Assembly: GCA_045589495.1 (NCBI GenBank)
Contig: JAZNPF010000027.1
Span: 1-61,258 of the forward strand
Reading direction: 5' to 3'
Origin: SIG455 sp045589495
GTDB lineage: Bacteria; Bacillota; Clostridia; UMGS1810
DNA: 61,258 nt
A program made the position numbers and the translations under genes. This document shows positions 17,511 through 26,414 of this stretch, piece by piece. The notes below the pieces were generated by a model. The model was not told where the DNA came from and made no database searches. It saw only the letters and a program-made list of their open reading frames with translations. Within the stretch, counting starts at the first letter, position 1. The number at the start of each line of letters is the position of its first letter.

Positions 17511-18772
17511 ACAGAGCAGTAACATTTTCAGGAAGTTTTTCATCGGATGCATCTGTTGATATACCATCATCAAAATCTTATATTCATCGTATGGCAATCT
17601 GTGCTGCACTTTCTGAAGGAATCAGCACAATATCAAATGTAAATTTTTCAAATGATATATATGCTACTGTTTCATGCCTTGAAACATTAGGTTGTAAATG
17701 CGTTGTTAATGAAGATAAAATTACTATACACGGCGGAAAGTATACTGATGAATTAAAGTTATACGATTGTAATGAATCTGCATCTACATTAAGATTTATG
17801 ATTCCTGTTGTTCTTTCTGTGGCAGGTAGAGGGAAATTTACTGGTTCTTCTACACTTATGAAACGTCCGCTTGATACATATTTTGATCTGTTTTCGGATA
17901 ACGGTATAGTTTTTGATTACAAATCCGGCGAGTATTTGATTGCAGAGGGGAGTTTTTTCAAAGACGAATATAGTATCGGTGGTGGAGTCAGTTCGCAGTT
18001 CATTACTGGTATACTTTTGTCACTTGCGTATCTTGGAGGCAGAAAAAAACTTAATATAATCGGAAAGCTTTCATCGGCACCGTATGTAGATATTACGCGT
18101 GAAGTTATGAATCAGTTCGGAGTGAATGTGGACTTTGACGGGAAATCTTTTTTAATAGACGGAACCGGGAATTTTACTGCAAAAGATGTTGTTGCGCAAG
18201 GCGATTATTCTCAGGCAGCATTTTATGTTGCGGCGGCTGTTTCGGGAGGCAGAATAACTCTTAAAAATCTGTCTTTGAAAACATCGCAAGGTGATGCAAT
18301 CATATTTGAACTTGTAAAAAAAATGGGTGGAAAAATTTACACAACTGATAATGGCATTGTTGTTGAAAAATCGGATTTGAACTCTATCGGTGTGATAGAT
18401 GCAGAAAATTTTCCTGATATTGTACCGCCACTCGCTCTTATTTGTACACAATGCAAAGGAGATACAACAATTACAAATGTCAGCCGTTTAAAAGTTAAAG
18501 AGAGTGACAGACTTTTGTCTGTTAAGACGCTTTTAAATCAATTGGGTGCTGATGTACAAATTGATGATAATAATATGTATATTAAAGGCGGAGCACAACT
18601 TCACGGTGCTGAAATCAGTGCGTTTAACGACCATCGCATTGCCATGACTGCAGCGGTTGCATCAGTCATTACAGACGGCAGTATAACTATAGAAGAGAGC
18701 GAAAGTGTAAATAAATCTTATCCACGATTTTTTGAGGATTTGGTTAAATTAGGAGGGTTCAGCGTTGAGTGA
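17507..18772 (+). CDS. aroA: 5-enolpyruvylshikimate-3-phosphate synthase
   Basis: 421 residues, slightly shorter than E. coli AroA. It joins shikimate-3-phosphate and PEP. Seen: N-terminal PSSKSYIHR with the substrate-binding Lys and Arg, SASTLRF near residue 90, the KESDRL segment near 332 and NDHRIAMT near 370. The TTG start overlaps the aroB stop (TTGA), with GGGGGCGG upstream as ribosome site. Its stop lies 8 nt inside aroC. Confidence 0.95.
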   Translation: MNRAVTFSGSFSSDASVDIPSSKSYIHRMAICAALSEGISTISNVNFSNDIYATVSCLETLGCKCVVNEDKITIHGGKYTDELKLYDCNESASTLRFMIPVVLSVAGRGKFTGSSTLMKRPLDTYFDLFSDNGIVFDYKSGEYLIAEGSFFKDEYSIGGGVSSQFITGILLSLAYLGGRKKLNIIGKLSSAPYVDITREVMNQFGVNVDFDGKSFLIDGTGNFTAKDVVAQGDYSQAAFYVAAAVSGGRITLKNLSLKTSQGDAIIFELVKKMGGKIYTTDNGIVVEKSDLNSIGVIDAENFPDIVPPLALICTQCKGDTTITNVSRLKVKESDRLLSVKTLLNQLGADVQIDDNNMYIKGGAQLHGAEISAFNDHRIAMTAAVASVITDGSITIEESESVNKSYPRFFEDLVKLGGFSVE

Positions 18773-19841
18773 TATCTGGGGAAAAAATATTCAGTTTGCA
18801 ATATTTGGTGAATCTCACGGTACGGCTATAGGCGGTGTTATATCATCGCTTCCGGCAGGTGTGGAGATTGATTTTGATGCAATCAATTATGAACTCCGTC
18901 GCCGTAATCACCGCGCTTCGTATTCAACACCGCGTGCAGAGGCGGATGCTTTTGAAGTTTTAAGTGGTGTGTTTGATGGCAAAACTACTGGCTCTGCGCT
19001 TTCGTTTATTATTCGCAACCAGGACACAAAAAGTTCTGATTATAAAAATTTAAATATTACACCTCGTCCGGGACACGCAGATTATCCTGCATCTGTTAAA
19101 TATAATGGATTTAACGATTATCGTGGCGGTGGACATTTTTCAGGTAGAATAACTGCACCACTTGTTGTGGCAGGGGCTATTGCAAAACAGATTTTAAAAG
19201 AGCAGGGGATAGATGTTTTTGCTCATATCCTTTCTATCGGAAATATCAGAGGCAAAAGTTTTGTCGATACCGGCATTGGTGAAGATGAAGCAAAAAAATT
19301 GAAAGACAAAATCTTTGCTGTAGCAGATGACGAACTTGAAAATCAAATGATGGCAGAGATTGAAAAATACAGAAACGATGGTAATTCAATAGGCGGTATT
19401 ATAGAATGCGCCGTAACCGGTTTGCCGGCAGGCATTGGTAATCCGTTTTTTGAATCTGTTGAAAGCAGGCTTGCGGCAATGATATTCTCTATTCCGGCAG
19501 TTAAAGGTGTGGAATTCGGAAAAGGATTTGATATTACAGAGTTAAGCGGATATGAGGCAAATGATGCTTACAGATACGATGATGGAAAAGTTGTGACGGA
19601 AACCAATAATAATGGCGGTATTTTGGGTGGTATCACCAATGGAACACCGATTATATTTAAAACTGCCGTAAAGCCGACACCGTCAGTATCATTGGAGCAG
19701 AAAACTGTTGATTTGAATGAAAAAACCAATACAACAGTTCAGGTTAAAGGCAGACACGACAGTTGCATTGTACCGCGTGCCGTACCTGTTGTTGAAGCGG
19801 CCGCAGCGCTTACAATTCTTGATATTTTAAGAGGTAACTGA
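18765..19841 (+). CDS. aroC: Chorismate synthase
   Basis: 358 residues. It makes chorismate from EPSP and requires reduced FMN. Seen: FGESHG at residues 13-18, RRRNHRASYSTPRAE near 47, GHADYPA near 103 and RHDSCIVPRAVPV near 328. The TTG start is 8 nt after AGGAGG and lies within the end of aroA, indicating translational coupling. No flavin reductase gene is adjacent. Confidence 0.96.
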   Translation: MSDIWGKNIQFAIFGESHGTAIGGVISSLPAGVEIDFDAINYELRRRNHRASYSTPRAEADAFEVLSGVFDGKTTGSALSFIIRNQDTKSSDYKNLNITPRPGHADYPASVKYNGFNDYRGGGHFSGRITAPLVVAGAIAKQILKEQGIDVFAHILSIGNIRGKSFVDTGIGEDEAKKLKDKIFAVADDELENQMMAEIEKYRNDGNSIGGIIECAVTGLPAGIGNPFFESVESRLAAMIFSIPAVKGVEFGKGFDITELSGYEANDAYRYDDGKVVTETNNNGGILGGITNGTPIIFKTAVKPTPSVSLEQKTVDLNEKTNTTVQVKGRHDSCIVPRAVPVVEAAAALTILDILRGN

Positions 19842-19843
19842 AA

Positions 19844-20935
19844 ATGAATATTGACGAGTTAAGAAAAGAGATAGATTCTATAGATGCCGAACTTACATCT
19901 TTACTTGAAAAAAGAATGTCTGTCAGCACAGCCATCGGCGAATATAAAAAACAAAACGGGCTTAAAGTGTACGATGCAGCAAGGGAAAGAGAAGTAATCG
20001 CTAAAAATCTGCTGCGCCTTAAGGATAAAGCACTTGCGCCTTATGTAGAAAATATTTATAACAGCATAATGGGAGAGAGCAAGAAAAAGCAGAGTGATTT
20101 GTCAAAAAAAGAATTGTCAATAGGTTTTCAGGGGGTTAAGGGTAGTTTTTCGCATGAGGCATGTTTGAAATATACTTCTGCCAATAATGATATTAAATAT
20201 ACAACTGAAAGTTTTAATACGTTTGACAACCTTTGCAATGCACTTTTAAACGGCGATATTGACAGAGCCGTAATACCATTTGAAAATTCTTCTACCGGTC
20301 CTGTTGTTGATGTGTATGATTTATTGAGTAAATACAATTTCTATATAGTAGGTGAAGTTTACGTTAAAGTAAATCACAATCTTATGGTTAAAGAAGGAAC
20401 AGATATTGCAAATGTTTGTGATGTATATTCTCATCCGCAGGCATTTATGCAATGCAAGGAATTTTTGAATCAGCATAATTATAAACAAATTCCGCATTTT
20501 AATACTGCTATGAGTGCGGAGTTTGTAAGTAAGAGTCTCAGGGATGATATTGCCGCAATAGCAAGCGAAACTGCAGCAAAACTGTATTCTTTAAAGATTG
20601 TTGAACACGATATTAACTATAACGCGAATAATGTCACAAAATTTATTATTTTGTCAAACGAACCAAGAGAAAAGGAAGACAGCAACAAAATAAGCATTAT
20701 TGTTTCTATTGAAGATCGTGCGGGATCACTTGCAGATTTTATCGGACTTTTTAAAGGTACAGGAATCAATATGACAAAGATAGAATCGCGTCCTGACATA
20801 GGGAGCCCGTTTAAATATATTTTCTTTATAGACTTTTTAGGTAATGTTTTAGATAATAATGTTTCAGATTTTATTGAAAAATTAAAAGAACAGTCCAATG
20901 AATTCAAATATCTTGGTAATTATAGGGCGTATTAA
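19844..20935 (+). CDS. pheA: Bifunctional chorismate mutase / prephenate dehydratase
   Basis: 363 residues. The AroQ-type chorismate mutase domain (1 to about 85) has LRKEIDSIDAEL. The prephenate dehydratase domain (about 90-275) begins FQGVKGSFSHEA and has the catalytic TKF triad. A C-terminal ACT domain (about 285-363) has the GSLADF and ESRP motifs that bind phenylalanine for feedback inhibition. Together they convert chorismate to phenylpyruvate. The start lies 2 nt after the aroC stop, with AGAGG upstream. The corresponding tyrosine gene (tyrA) is not in the window. Confidence 0.95.
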   Translation: MNIDELRKEIDSIDAELTSLLEKRMSVSTAIGEYKKQNGLKVYDAAREREVIAKNLLRLKDKALAPYVENIYNSIMGESKKKQSDLSKKELSIGFQGVKGSFSHEACLKYTSANNDIKYTTESFNTFDNLCNALLNGDIDRAVIPFENSSTGPVVDVYDLLSKYNFYIVGEVYVKVNHNLMVKEGTDIANVCDVYSHPQAFMQCKEFLNQHNYKQIPHFNTAMSAEFVSKSLRDDIAAIASETAAKLYSLKIVEHDINYNANNVTKFIILSNEPREKEDSNKISIIVSIEDRAGSLADFIGLFKGTGINMTKIESRPDIGSPFKYIFFIDFLGNVLDNNVSDFIEKLKEQSNEFKYLGNYRAY

Positions 20936-20946
20936 GAGGTGATTTT

Positions 20947-21732
20947 GTGAGCAAATTCGGATTGATAGGCGGTAAACTCGGACATTCATTTTCTTTAGGA
21001 ATACACGAGCGATACTATGATTCCATAGGTGAAGAGTCGACATTTGAACTTATAGAAACCCCATCTGATAGACTTAAGTTAACATTGGACGAACTTTGTG
21101 AAAAAGGGTATAAGGGGATCAACGTCACCATACCACATAAAAAGGCTATTATAGAGTTTCTGGACGAAATTTCACCCGAAGCAAAATCAATTGGGGCTGT
21201 AAACACAGTTAAATTTGAAAACGGCAAATATTATGGTTTCAATACTGATTACTACGGATTTGGAAAAACACTTGAAAAAGAGGGTATAGATATCTCAAAT
21301 AAGAGAGTATATATTCTCGGCACGGGCGGTGCATCAAATGCAGTTTCTGCATATTGCAAAAATAATGGAGCAGATGTTGTGTTTGTATCGAGAAAACCAT
21401 CGGATAACGCTATTAGTTATGATGAGTTTACAAATGTTACTGATGGCAGAGTTCTTATAAATTGTACTCCTGTCGGTATGCATCCGGATATCGACTCATC
21501 TCCGACAGACCATGTTAAGGGCTTTGATGCGGTTGTTGACGTCATATATAATCCGCCTAAAACAAAACTGTTAAAAATAGCGGAAGAAAACGGTATCAAA
21601 GCAGTAAACGGCGCATATATGCTGGTTGCTCAGGCGGTTTATGCAGAGGCAATATGGCACGGCACGGATTGTGACGAAAACATTATTGAAGTTATTTATC
21701 AAAATTTTTTAAAGAGAATGGGAGAGAACTGA
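20947..21732 (+). CDS. aroE: Shikimate dehydrogenase
   Basis: 261 residues. It reduces 3-dehydroshikimate to shikimate with NADPH. Seen: the substrate loop KLGHSFS at residues 10-16, NVTIPHK with the catalytic Lys near 60, GAVNT, and the nucleotide-binding GTGGASNA near 125. The GTG start is preceded by AGAGGTGA. It is 11 nt after pheA and 2 nt before aroQ. Confidence 0.95.
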   Translation: MSKFGLIGGKLGHSFSLGIHERYYDSIGEESTFELIETPSDRLKLTLDELCEKGYKGINVTIPHKKAIIEFLDEISPEAKSIGAVNTVKFENGKYYGFNTDYYGFGKTLEKEGIDISNKRVYILGTGGASNAVSAYCKNNGADVVFVSRKPSDNAISYDEFTNVTDGRVLINCTPVGMHPDIDSSPTDHVKGFDAVVDVIYNPPKTKLLKIAEENGIKAVNGAYMLVAQAVYAEAIWHGTDCDENIIEVIYQNFLKRMGEN

Positions 21733-21734
21733 TT

Positions 21735-22169
21735 ATGAAAATTATGCTTATAAATGGTGTAAACCTGAATTTTGTCGGCATACGCGAGAAGGGTATATAC
21801 GGCAATAAGAGTTTTGATGATATATGCGCAGAAATAAAAAAATACGCTGAAGAAAAAGACGTGGAACTTACACTTTTTCAAAGTAATTGCGAGGGCGAAA
21901 TAGTGGATTGTCTGCAAAAAGCATATTTTGAAAAATACGACGGAATTATTATTAACCCCGGTGCATATTCGCACTATAGCATTGCCATATATGATGCAAT
22001 CAAAAGTATTAGTCTGCCATGTGTTGAAGTTCATCTTTCAAATGTACACGCAAGAGAGGAATTTCGTAAAAACTGTGTTACTGCAGGTGCTTGTGTAGGA
22101 CAAATTTGCGGATTCGGTGAATTAGGATATAAAATGGCAATAGATGCACTGGTGGATAAACTGAAATGA
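21735..22169 (+). CDS. aroQ: 3-dehydroquinate dehydratase, type II
   Basis: 144 residues, the usual size of the dodecameric type II enzyme. It dehydrates 3-dehydroquinate to 3-dehydroshikimate. Seen: INGVNLN at the N-terminus, the flexible-loop GIYG with the catalytic Tyr near 22, NPGAYSHYS near 75, and EVHLSN with the catalytic His near 101. The stop overlaps aroK in ATGA. Confidence 0.95.
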   Translation: MKIMLINGVNLNFVGIREKGIYGNKSFDDICAEIKKYAEEKDVELTLFQSNCEGEIVDCLQKAYFEKYDGIIINPGAYSHYSIAIYDAIKSISLPCVEVHLSNVHAREEFRKNCVTAGACVGQICGFGELGYKMAIDALVDKLK

Positions 22170-22666
22170 GAAACATATATTTAATCGGCATGCCCGGTTG
22201 CGGTAAAAGTACAATCGGTAAAGTTATTTCCAAGGAAATAAACAGAGAATTTTTGGATTTGGATGAATATATCGTCGAGCAGTCAGAAAAAAGCATAGAT
22301 GACCTTTTTTCTGTTGGAGAATCGCATTTTCGGGAAGCAGAAACGCAATGCCTGAAACAAGTTGGTGATATGGATAATCTTATTGTTGCTACCGGCGGCG
22401 GAATAATTGAAACTTCAGGTAATGATGAGATTATGAAAAAAAGCGGTACAGTGATATTCATCCATACAGCACCTAATAAAATAATTGAAAATTCCCCGCT
22501 TGACGGACGCCCTTTGCTTGCAGAGAATAAAAACAGAATATTCGAACTTTTCGAAAAACGTTACGGAAAATATAAATCTGCTGCTGATTATATTGTAGAT
22601 AATATGGGCGATATTGAAGATACGATTAAAAATATTCTGGATATAATAAAAGGACTGAATTGTTAA
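22166..22666 (+). CDS. aroK: Shikimate kinase
   Basis: 166 residues. It phosphorylates shikimate. Seen: P-loop GMPGCGKST at residues 8-16, LDLDEYI for shikimate and Mg binding near 32, TGGGI near 76, and the lid Arg in LDGRPLL near 113. The ATG overlaps the aroQ stop by 4 nt. It is the last gene of the operon, followed by a strong terminator. Confidence 0.94.
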   Translation: MRNIYLIGMPGCGKSTIGKVISKEINREFLDLDEYIVEQSEKSIDDLFSVGESHFREAETQCLKQVGDMDNLIVATGGGIIETSGNDEIMKKSGTVIFIHTAPNKIIENSPLDGRPLLAENKNRIFELFEKRYGKYKSAADYIVDNMGDIEDTIKNILDIIKGLNC

Positions 22667-22682
22667 TCAATTCAGTCCTTTT
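22648..22682. terminator. Bidirectional terminator between aroK and nfo
   Basis: Fifteen-bp inverted repeat (AAAAGGACTGAATTG and its complement) with a 5-nt loop, flanked by A and T runs; it serves both convergent operons. Confidence 0.9.
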
Positions 22683-22683
22683 A

Positions 22684-23517
22684 TCAATTTTTGTACAATG
22701 TTTTTAACAGTTCAATCTCTTTTGCATATCCGTCAAGTTCATTTGGAGTTTCAAGTAAAAACGGTAGATCTTTGAGTTGAGGATGATTGATTATACGCAT
22801 AAATGCTTCAGTCCCAATACTGCCCTCACCAATTTTCTCATGTCGGTCTTTGTGACTTTCAAACGGATTCTTACTGTCGTTTATGTGAATAGCACAAAGA
22901 CGTTCAATGCCGATAATTTTATCAAATTCCTCTAAAACTCCATCAAGATTATTGACTACATCGTACCCTGCGTCATTTATGTGACATGTGTCTAGACATA
23001 CGCCAATTTTATCGGAAAGTTCTACTTTGTCAATTATTGCTTTTATTTCTTCAAATCTGCTTCCGACTTCACTGCCTTTGCCTGCCATGGTTTCTAAAAG
23101 GACAGTTGTTGTGATATCGGGAGTCAAAATTTTGTTAAGCATTTCAGCAATCAGTTCAATACCTTTTTCAATACCTTGTCCTACGTGACTTCCGGGATGG
23201 AAGTTATAAAGGTTTCCCGGAACGTATTCCATACGCATAAGGTCATCTTTCATTGTGTTGAAAGCAAATTCGCGTATGCCAGCATCAGCAGAGCATGCGT
23301 TTAATGTGTAGGGGGCATGGGCAAGAATTTTTGCAAAATTATTTTCTTTGGCAAAATCCAAAAACGCTTTTACATCTGCTTCGTCAATATCTTTTGCTTT
23401 ACCACCCCTGGGGTTTCGGGTAAAAAACTGAAATGTATTTGCACCTATTGATTTTGCTTCTTTTCCCATGTGCAAAAATCCCTTTGATGCGGAAAGGTGA
23501 CAACCAATTTTAAACAT
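22684..23517 (-). CDS. nfo: Endonuclease IV (AP endonuclease)
   Basis: 277 residues. It cleaves DNA at abasic sites during base excision repair, using three zinc ions. Seen: IGCHLSASKG at the N-terminus, NFHPGSHVGQG near residue 105, DTCHINDAGYD near 180 and HINDSKN near 215, which hold the metal-binding His, Asp and Glu residues. Its start lies inside the end of the upstream deoxyribosyltransferase-like gene (8-nt overlap), so the two are translated together. Confidence 0.95.
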   Translation of the reverse strand: MFKIGCHLSASKGFLHMGKEAKSIGANTFQFFTRNPRGGKAKDIDEADVKAFLDFAKENNFAKILAHAPYTLNACSADAGIREFAFNTMKDDLMRMEYVPGNLYNFHPGSHVGQGIEKGIELIAEMLNKILTPDITTTVLLETMAGKGSEVGSRFEEIKAIIDKVELSDKIGVCLDTCHINDAGYDVVNNLDGVLEEFDKIIGIERLCAIHINDSKNPFESHKDRHEKIGEGSIGTEAFMRIINHPQLKDLPFLLETPNELDGYAKEIELLKTLYKN

Positions 23518-23929
23518 AACCGTTCTCCTTTTTAAATTCTTCTACAGCACTCAAAAGTTCTGTTACTGATGCAAACCACGATTTTATCATGTGTCGCATA
23601 ATACCGACTTCTTCATTTTTTGCAAGTAATCCGAAAATAGGAACTCCGGAACCGTATGCTGCACCGATTTCAGCCCACGCGTCGCAACCGGAAGGTCCGA
23701 TATATATAAGCAAATCTGCACTTGTTGCTGATGTTGAGCAGAAATCAAATACTTTTTTGCCGTCTTCAGAAGCGATAAACGCAGTAAGTTCTCTTTTTGA
23801 AAGGAACGCTTCTTCAGGTCTGCCTTCTCTTAACCACGAAAGAACAAAATCGCCGTTGCTTTCAAGTAAATCGGTAAGCATTTCAACTGCGTGCTGATGC
23901 TTCCATGATGCTGCAATGTAAATATTCAT
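23510..23929 (-). CDS. Nucleoside 2-deoxyribosyltransferase-like protein
   Basis: 139 residues. The N-terminal YIAASWKHQ and the later LLIYIGPSGCDAWAEIGAAYG resemble the nucleoside 2-deoxyribosyltransferase fold, which swaps bases between deoxynucleosides or hydrolyses nucleotides. The Asp/Glu of the second block would fit the catalytic region. It is not a close match to any named member, so substrate is unknown. It overlaps nfo and is probably co-transcribed with it. The start follows GGTGG. Confidence 0.6.
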   Translation of the reverse strand: MNIYIAASWKHQHAVEMLTDLLESNGDFVLSWLREGRPEEAFLSKRELTAFIASEDGKKVFDFCSTSATSADLLIYIGPSGCDAWAEIGAAYGSGVPIFGLLAKNEEVGIMRHMIKSWFASVTELLSAVEEFKKENGYV

Positions 23930-23951
23930 AGTACCACCTTTCCAGTTTATA

Positions 23952-23981
23952 AAAGCAGGATTGCGTATGCAATCCTGCTTT
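23952..23981 (-). terminator. Terminator of the amino acid ABC transporter operon
   Basis: Thirteen-bp perfect stem AAAGCAGGATTGC and complement with a 4-nt loop, followed on the minus strand by a short T run. It lies 3' of the substrate-binding protein gene. Confidence 0.75.
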
Positions 23982-24015
23982 CGCTAAAAGTATTATTACG
24001 ATATTTGATAAAAAA

Positions 24016-24795
24016 TTATTCAGCTAATCTTCCGTCGATTTCTGCAGATATTTTAGCAATTTCACCTGAATCATTCAAACGTTTGATGGTAGCATTTACT
24101 TTTTCAAGTAATTCTGTGTTGCCTTTTTTGATTGCTACAGCATAAGCCTCTGTTTCGAACACGCTGTCATCAGTAATGCCTTTGAGTTCAGGGTTTTTAG
24201 CGATGAAACTTTCTGCGGTTGGAGAGTCAATAACAGCGGCGTCAATTTTGCCGTTAATAACGTCCTGAACAGCATCAATACCTTTCTGGTATCTTGCAAG
24301 TTCAATGCCGTCAATTTCAGAAAGTGTAAGGTCGCCTGTGTAACCAGTTACAACACCGACTTTTTTGCCTTTTAATGTTTCAACGTTTGTGATGTCAGCA
24401 TTGTCGCCTTTAACGATGATTGTCTGAACTGCAATCCAGTAAGGATCACTGAAATCAACGTTTTCAAGTCTGTCAGCAGTAACGGTCATACCTGCAATAC
24501 CGATATCCGCTTTACCTGCATCAACAGCGGGAATGATAGAGTTGAAGTCCATGTTTGAAACTTCTAAAGTTGCACCCATATCTTTTGCGATTTCATTTGC
24601 TATGGCAATGTCAATACCGTCAAATTCGCCGCAAATACCGTTACCGTCAGCAGCAACAAATTCAAATGGTGGGAATTCGGCATTTGTAGCCATAATGAGT
24701 TTAGAACCATCTGTGTTTTCGCCGCAACCTGCAAATGACAGAGCCATTACTGCAACCATTGCTACGGCAAGAACTGTTTTGAACATCTTTTTCAT
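24016..24795 (-). CDS. Amino acid ABC transporter substrate-binding lipoprotein
   Basis: 259 residues. A lipoprotein signal peptide ends in LSFAGC at about residues 18-23, so the mature protein is lipid-anchored outside the membrane. The rest is a family 3 solute-binding fold: FPPFEF near 41, DIAIANEIAK, AGKADIGIAGMT, and RLENVDFSDPYW. These are typical of polar amino acid (glutamine, arginine, cystine) receptors; the ligand is not decidable. Third gene of a permease-ATPase-receptor operon, with AGGAGG before the ATG. Confidence 0.92.
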   Translation of the reverse strand: MKKMFKTVLAVAMVAVMALSFAGCGENTDGSKLIMATNAEFPPFEFVAADGNGICGEFDGIDIAIANEIAKDMGATLEVSNMDFNSIIPAVDAGKADIGIAGMTVTADRLENVDFSDPYWIAVQTIIVKGDNADITNVETLKGKKVGVVTGYTGDLTLSEIDGIELARYQKGIDAVQDVINGKIDAAVIDSPTAESFIAKNPELKGITDDSVFETEAYAVAIKKGNTELLEKVNATIKRLNDSGEIAKISAEIDGRLAE

Positions 24796-24852
24796 AATGA
24801 TATCCTCCTAAGATATAATTTATTTATACTACCTTATGTAAAAGATAGCAGT

Positions 24853-25575
24853 TTACTGAACACGTTTTAAAAATTCTTTTGTTCGCTCATTTTGCGGATT
24901 TTCAAAAACTTCAGCAGGAACACCTTGTTCTGCTATAACACCGCCGTCCATAAAGAAAAGTCTTGAGCCAACCTCTTTTGCAAAATTCATTTCGTGACTA
25001 ACAACTACCATTGTCATGCCGGAGTCGGCAAGTTCTTTCATAACGTTTAAAACTTCGCCAACCATCTCAGGGTCAAGGGCGCTTGTAGGCTCGTCGAAAA
25101 GCATTATGTCAGGCGACATTGCCAAAGATCTTGCAATTGCAATTCTTTGCTTTTGACCTCCTGATAATTTCCCGGGAAATGTGTCAATCTTATCATAAAG
25201 CCCTACTTTTTTAAGTAAGTCCCCGGCAATTGTAACAGCCTCGTCTTTTTTCATTTTCTTAATTTTCATGGGCGCAAGAATAATATTGTCAAGAACGCTC
25301 AAGTGTGGAAACAGATTGAACTGTTGAAATACCATACCCATTTTCTGTCTGATTTTATTTATGTTTGCTTTTGGATCTGTAATAGATTCACCATCTATTA
25401 TTATATCGCCCTGTGTCGGAACTTCCAAAAGATTAAGGCAACGCAAAAAAGTGCTTTTGCCGGAACCGGAAGGCCCGATTACAACGATTTTTTCGCCTTT
25501 TTCAATATGTTCACTGACGCCCTTCAAAACGTGGAGATCGCCAAAACTTTTGTGTAGATTGTTTGTAATAATCAT
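24853..25575 (-). CDS. Amino acid ABC transporter ATP-binding protein
   Basis: 240 residues, GlnQ-like. Walker A GPSGSGKST at residues 34-42, Q-loop VFQQFNLFPH near 83, signature LSGGQKQR near 134, Walker B IMLFDEPTSALDPE near 155 and the H-loop VVSHE near 190. It powers import with the permease immediately upstream (19-nt gap). Confidence 0.95.
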   Translation of the reverse strand: MIITNNLHKSFGDLHVLKGVSEHIEKGEKIVVIGPSGSGKSTFLRCLNLLEVPTQGDIIIDGESITDPKANINKIRQKMGMVFQQFNLFPHLSVLDNIILAPMKIKKMKKDEAVTIAGDLLKKVGLYDKIDTFPGKLSGGQKQRIAIARSLAMSPDIMLFDEPTSALDPEMVGEVLNVMKELADSGMTMVVVSHEMNFAKEVGSRLFFMDGGVIAEQGVPAEVFENPQNERTKEFLKRVQ

Positions 25576-25594
25576 AGTTTAAATCTCCTTTCTG

Positions 25595-26341
25595 TCAGCG
25601 GTTATCGGAAGCACGCAATTTACGTTCAAATGCTGCAATTGCAAGTGTTAAGAATTTGATGATGATATAATATACAACTGCTGCGGCAACCAAGGGAAGA
25701 AAAGGTTCAAATGTCAATGAACGTATAATATCAGCGCCTCTTGTCAGATCCTGTACGGAAATGTAGCCAACAACGGCAGTTTCTTTTATAAGTACAATAA
25801 ATTCGTTTGCCAAAGTAGGCAGAATATTTTTAATTGCCTGTGGAACTATTATGTATGCCATTGTCTGAATTCTTGAAAGACCGAGAGAACGACCGGCCTC
25901 CGTCTGTCCGTTATCAATAGACTGAATACCTGCACGGAAAATTTCTGAAACATAAGCACCACTGTTAAAACCGAAAGCAAGAACCGCTACGAATATAGCA
26001 TTTATGTTTACACTTGCAAATATAACAAAATAAATTATTAAAAGTTGTGTAACCATAGGTGTGGCACGAATAACGTCCACATAAACATATCCTATGCCTT
26101 TAAGAACTTTCCCGATACCTCTTAAAATTTTAAATCTGGAATTGTCGAGGAAGAAAGAGTTTCTAAGTAAAAAAGCCAGTGCACCGAACGTAACACCTAA
26201 AAGTATTGCCAACACAGATATTAAAAGAGTATTTCCAAGACCTTTTACCATCTGCATATATCTGTCGTCTTTTATAAAATTGAGATAAAAAGAGTGGGAA
26301 AACTCTTGTGTCATCAACCCAATAGATTCTGATATACTCAT
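25595..26341 (-). CDS. Amino acid ABC transporter permease
   Basis: 248 residues, HisM/GlnP type. Membrane segments are visible near 35-60, 85-105, 110-130 and 205-230, with the EAA-type loop EAGRSLGLSRIQTMAYIIVPQAI near residue 145 that contacts the ATPase. First gene of the operon, with GGAGAATTACAA before the ATG and a TTGATT-N16-TATAAT promoter upstream. One permease gene suggests a homodimer. Confidence 0.93.
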   Translation of the reverse strand: MSISESIGLMTQEFSHSFYLNFIKDDRYMQMVKGLGNTLLISVLAILLGVTFGALAFLLRNSFFLDNSRFKILRGIGKVLKGIGYVYVDVIRATPMVTQLLIIYFVIFASVNINAIFVAVLAFGFNSGAYVSEIFRAGIQSIDNGQTEAGRSLGLSRIQTMAYIIVPQAIKNILPTLANEFIVLIKETAVVGYISVQDLTRGADIIRSLTFEPFLPLVAAAVVYYIIIKFLTLAIAAFERKLRASDNR

Positions 26342-26379
26342 TTGTAATTCTCCGTTTCATTAAAATAACTGCATTTATA

Positions 26380-26407
26380 ATTATACACTATTTTTGTATT
26401 AAATCAA
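26380..26407 (-). promoter_or_regulatory. Promoter of the amino acid ABC transporter operon
   Basis: Minus strand TTGATT (26402-26407), 16-bp spacer, TATAAT (26380-26385), about 40 nt before the permease start. Confidence 0.6.
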
Positions 26408-26414
26408 GAACTTT

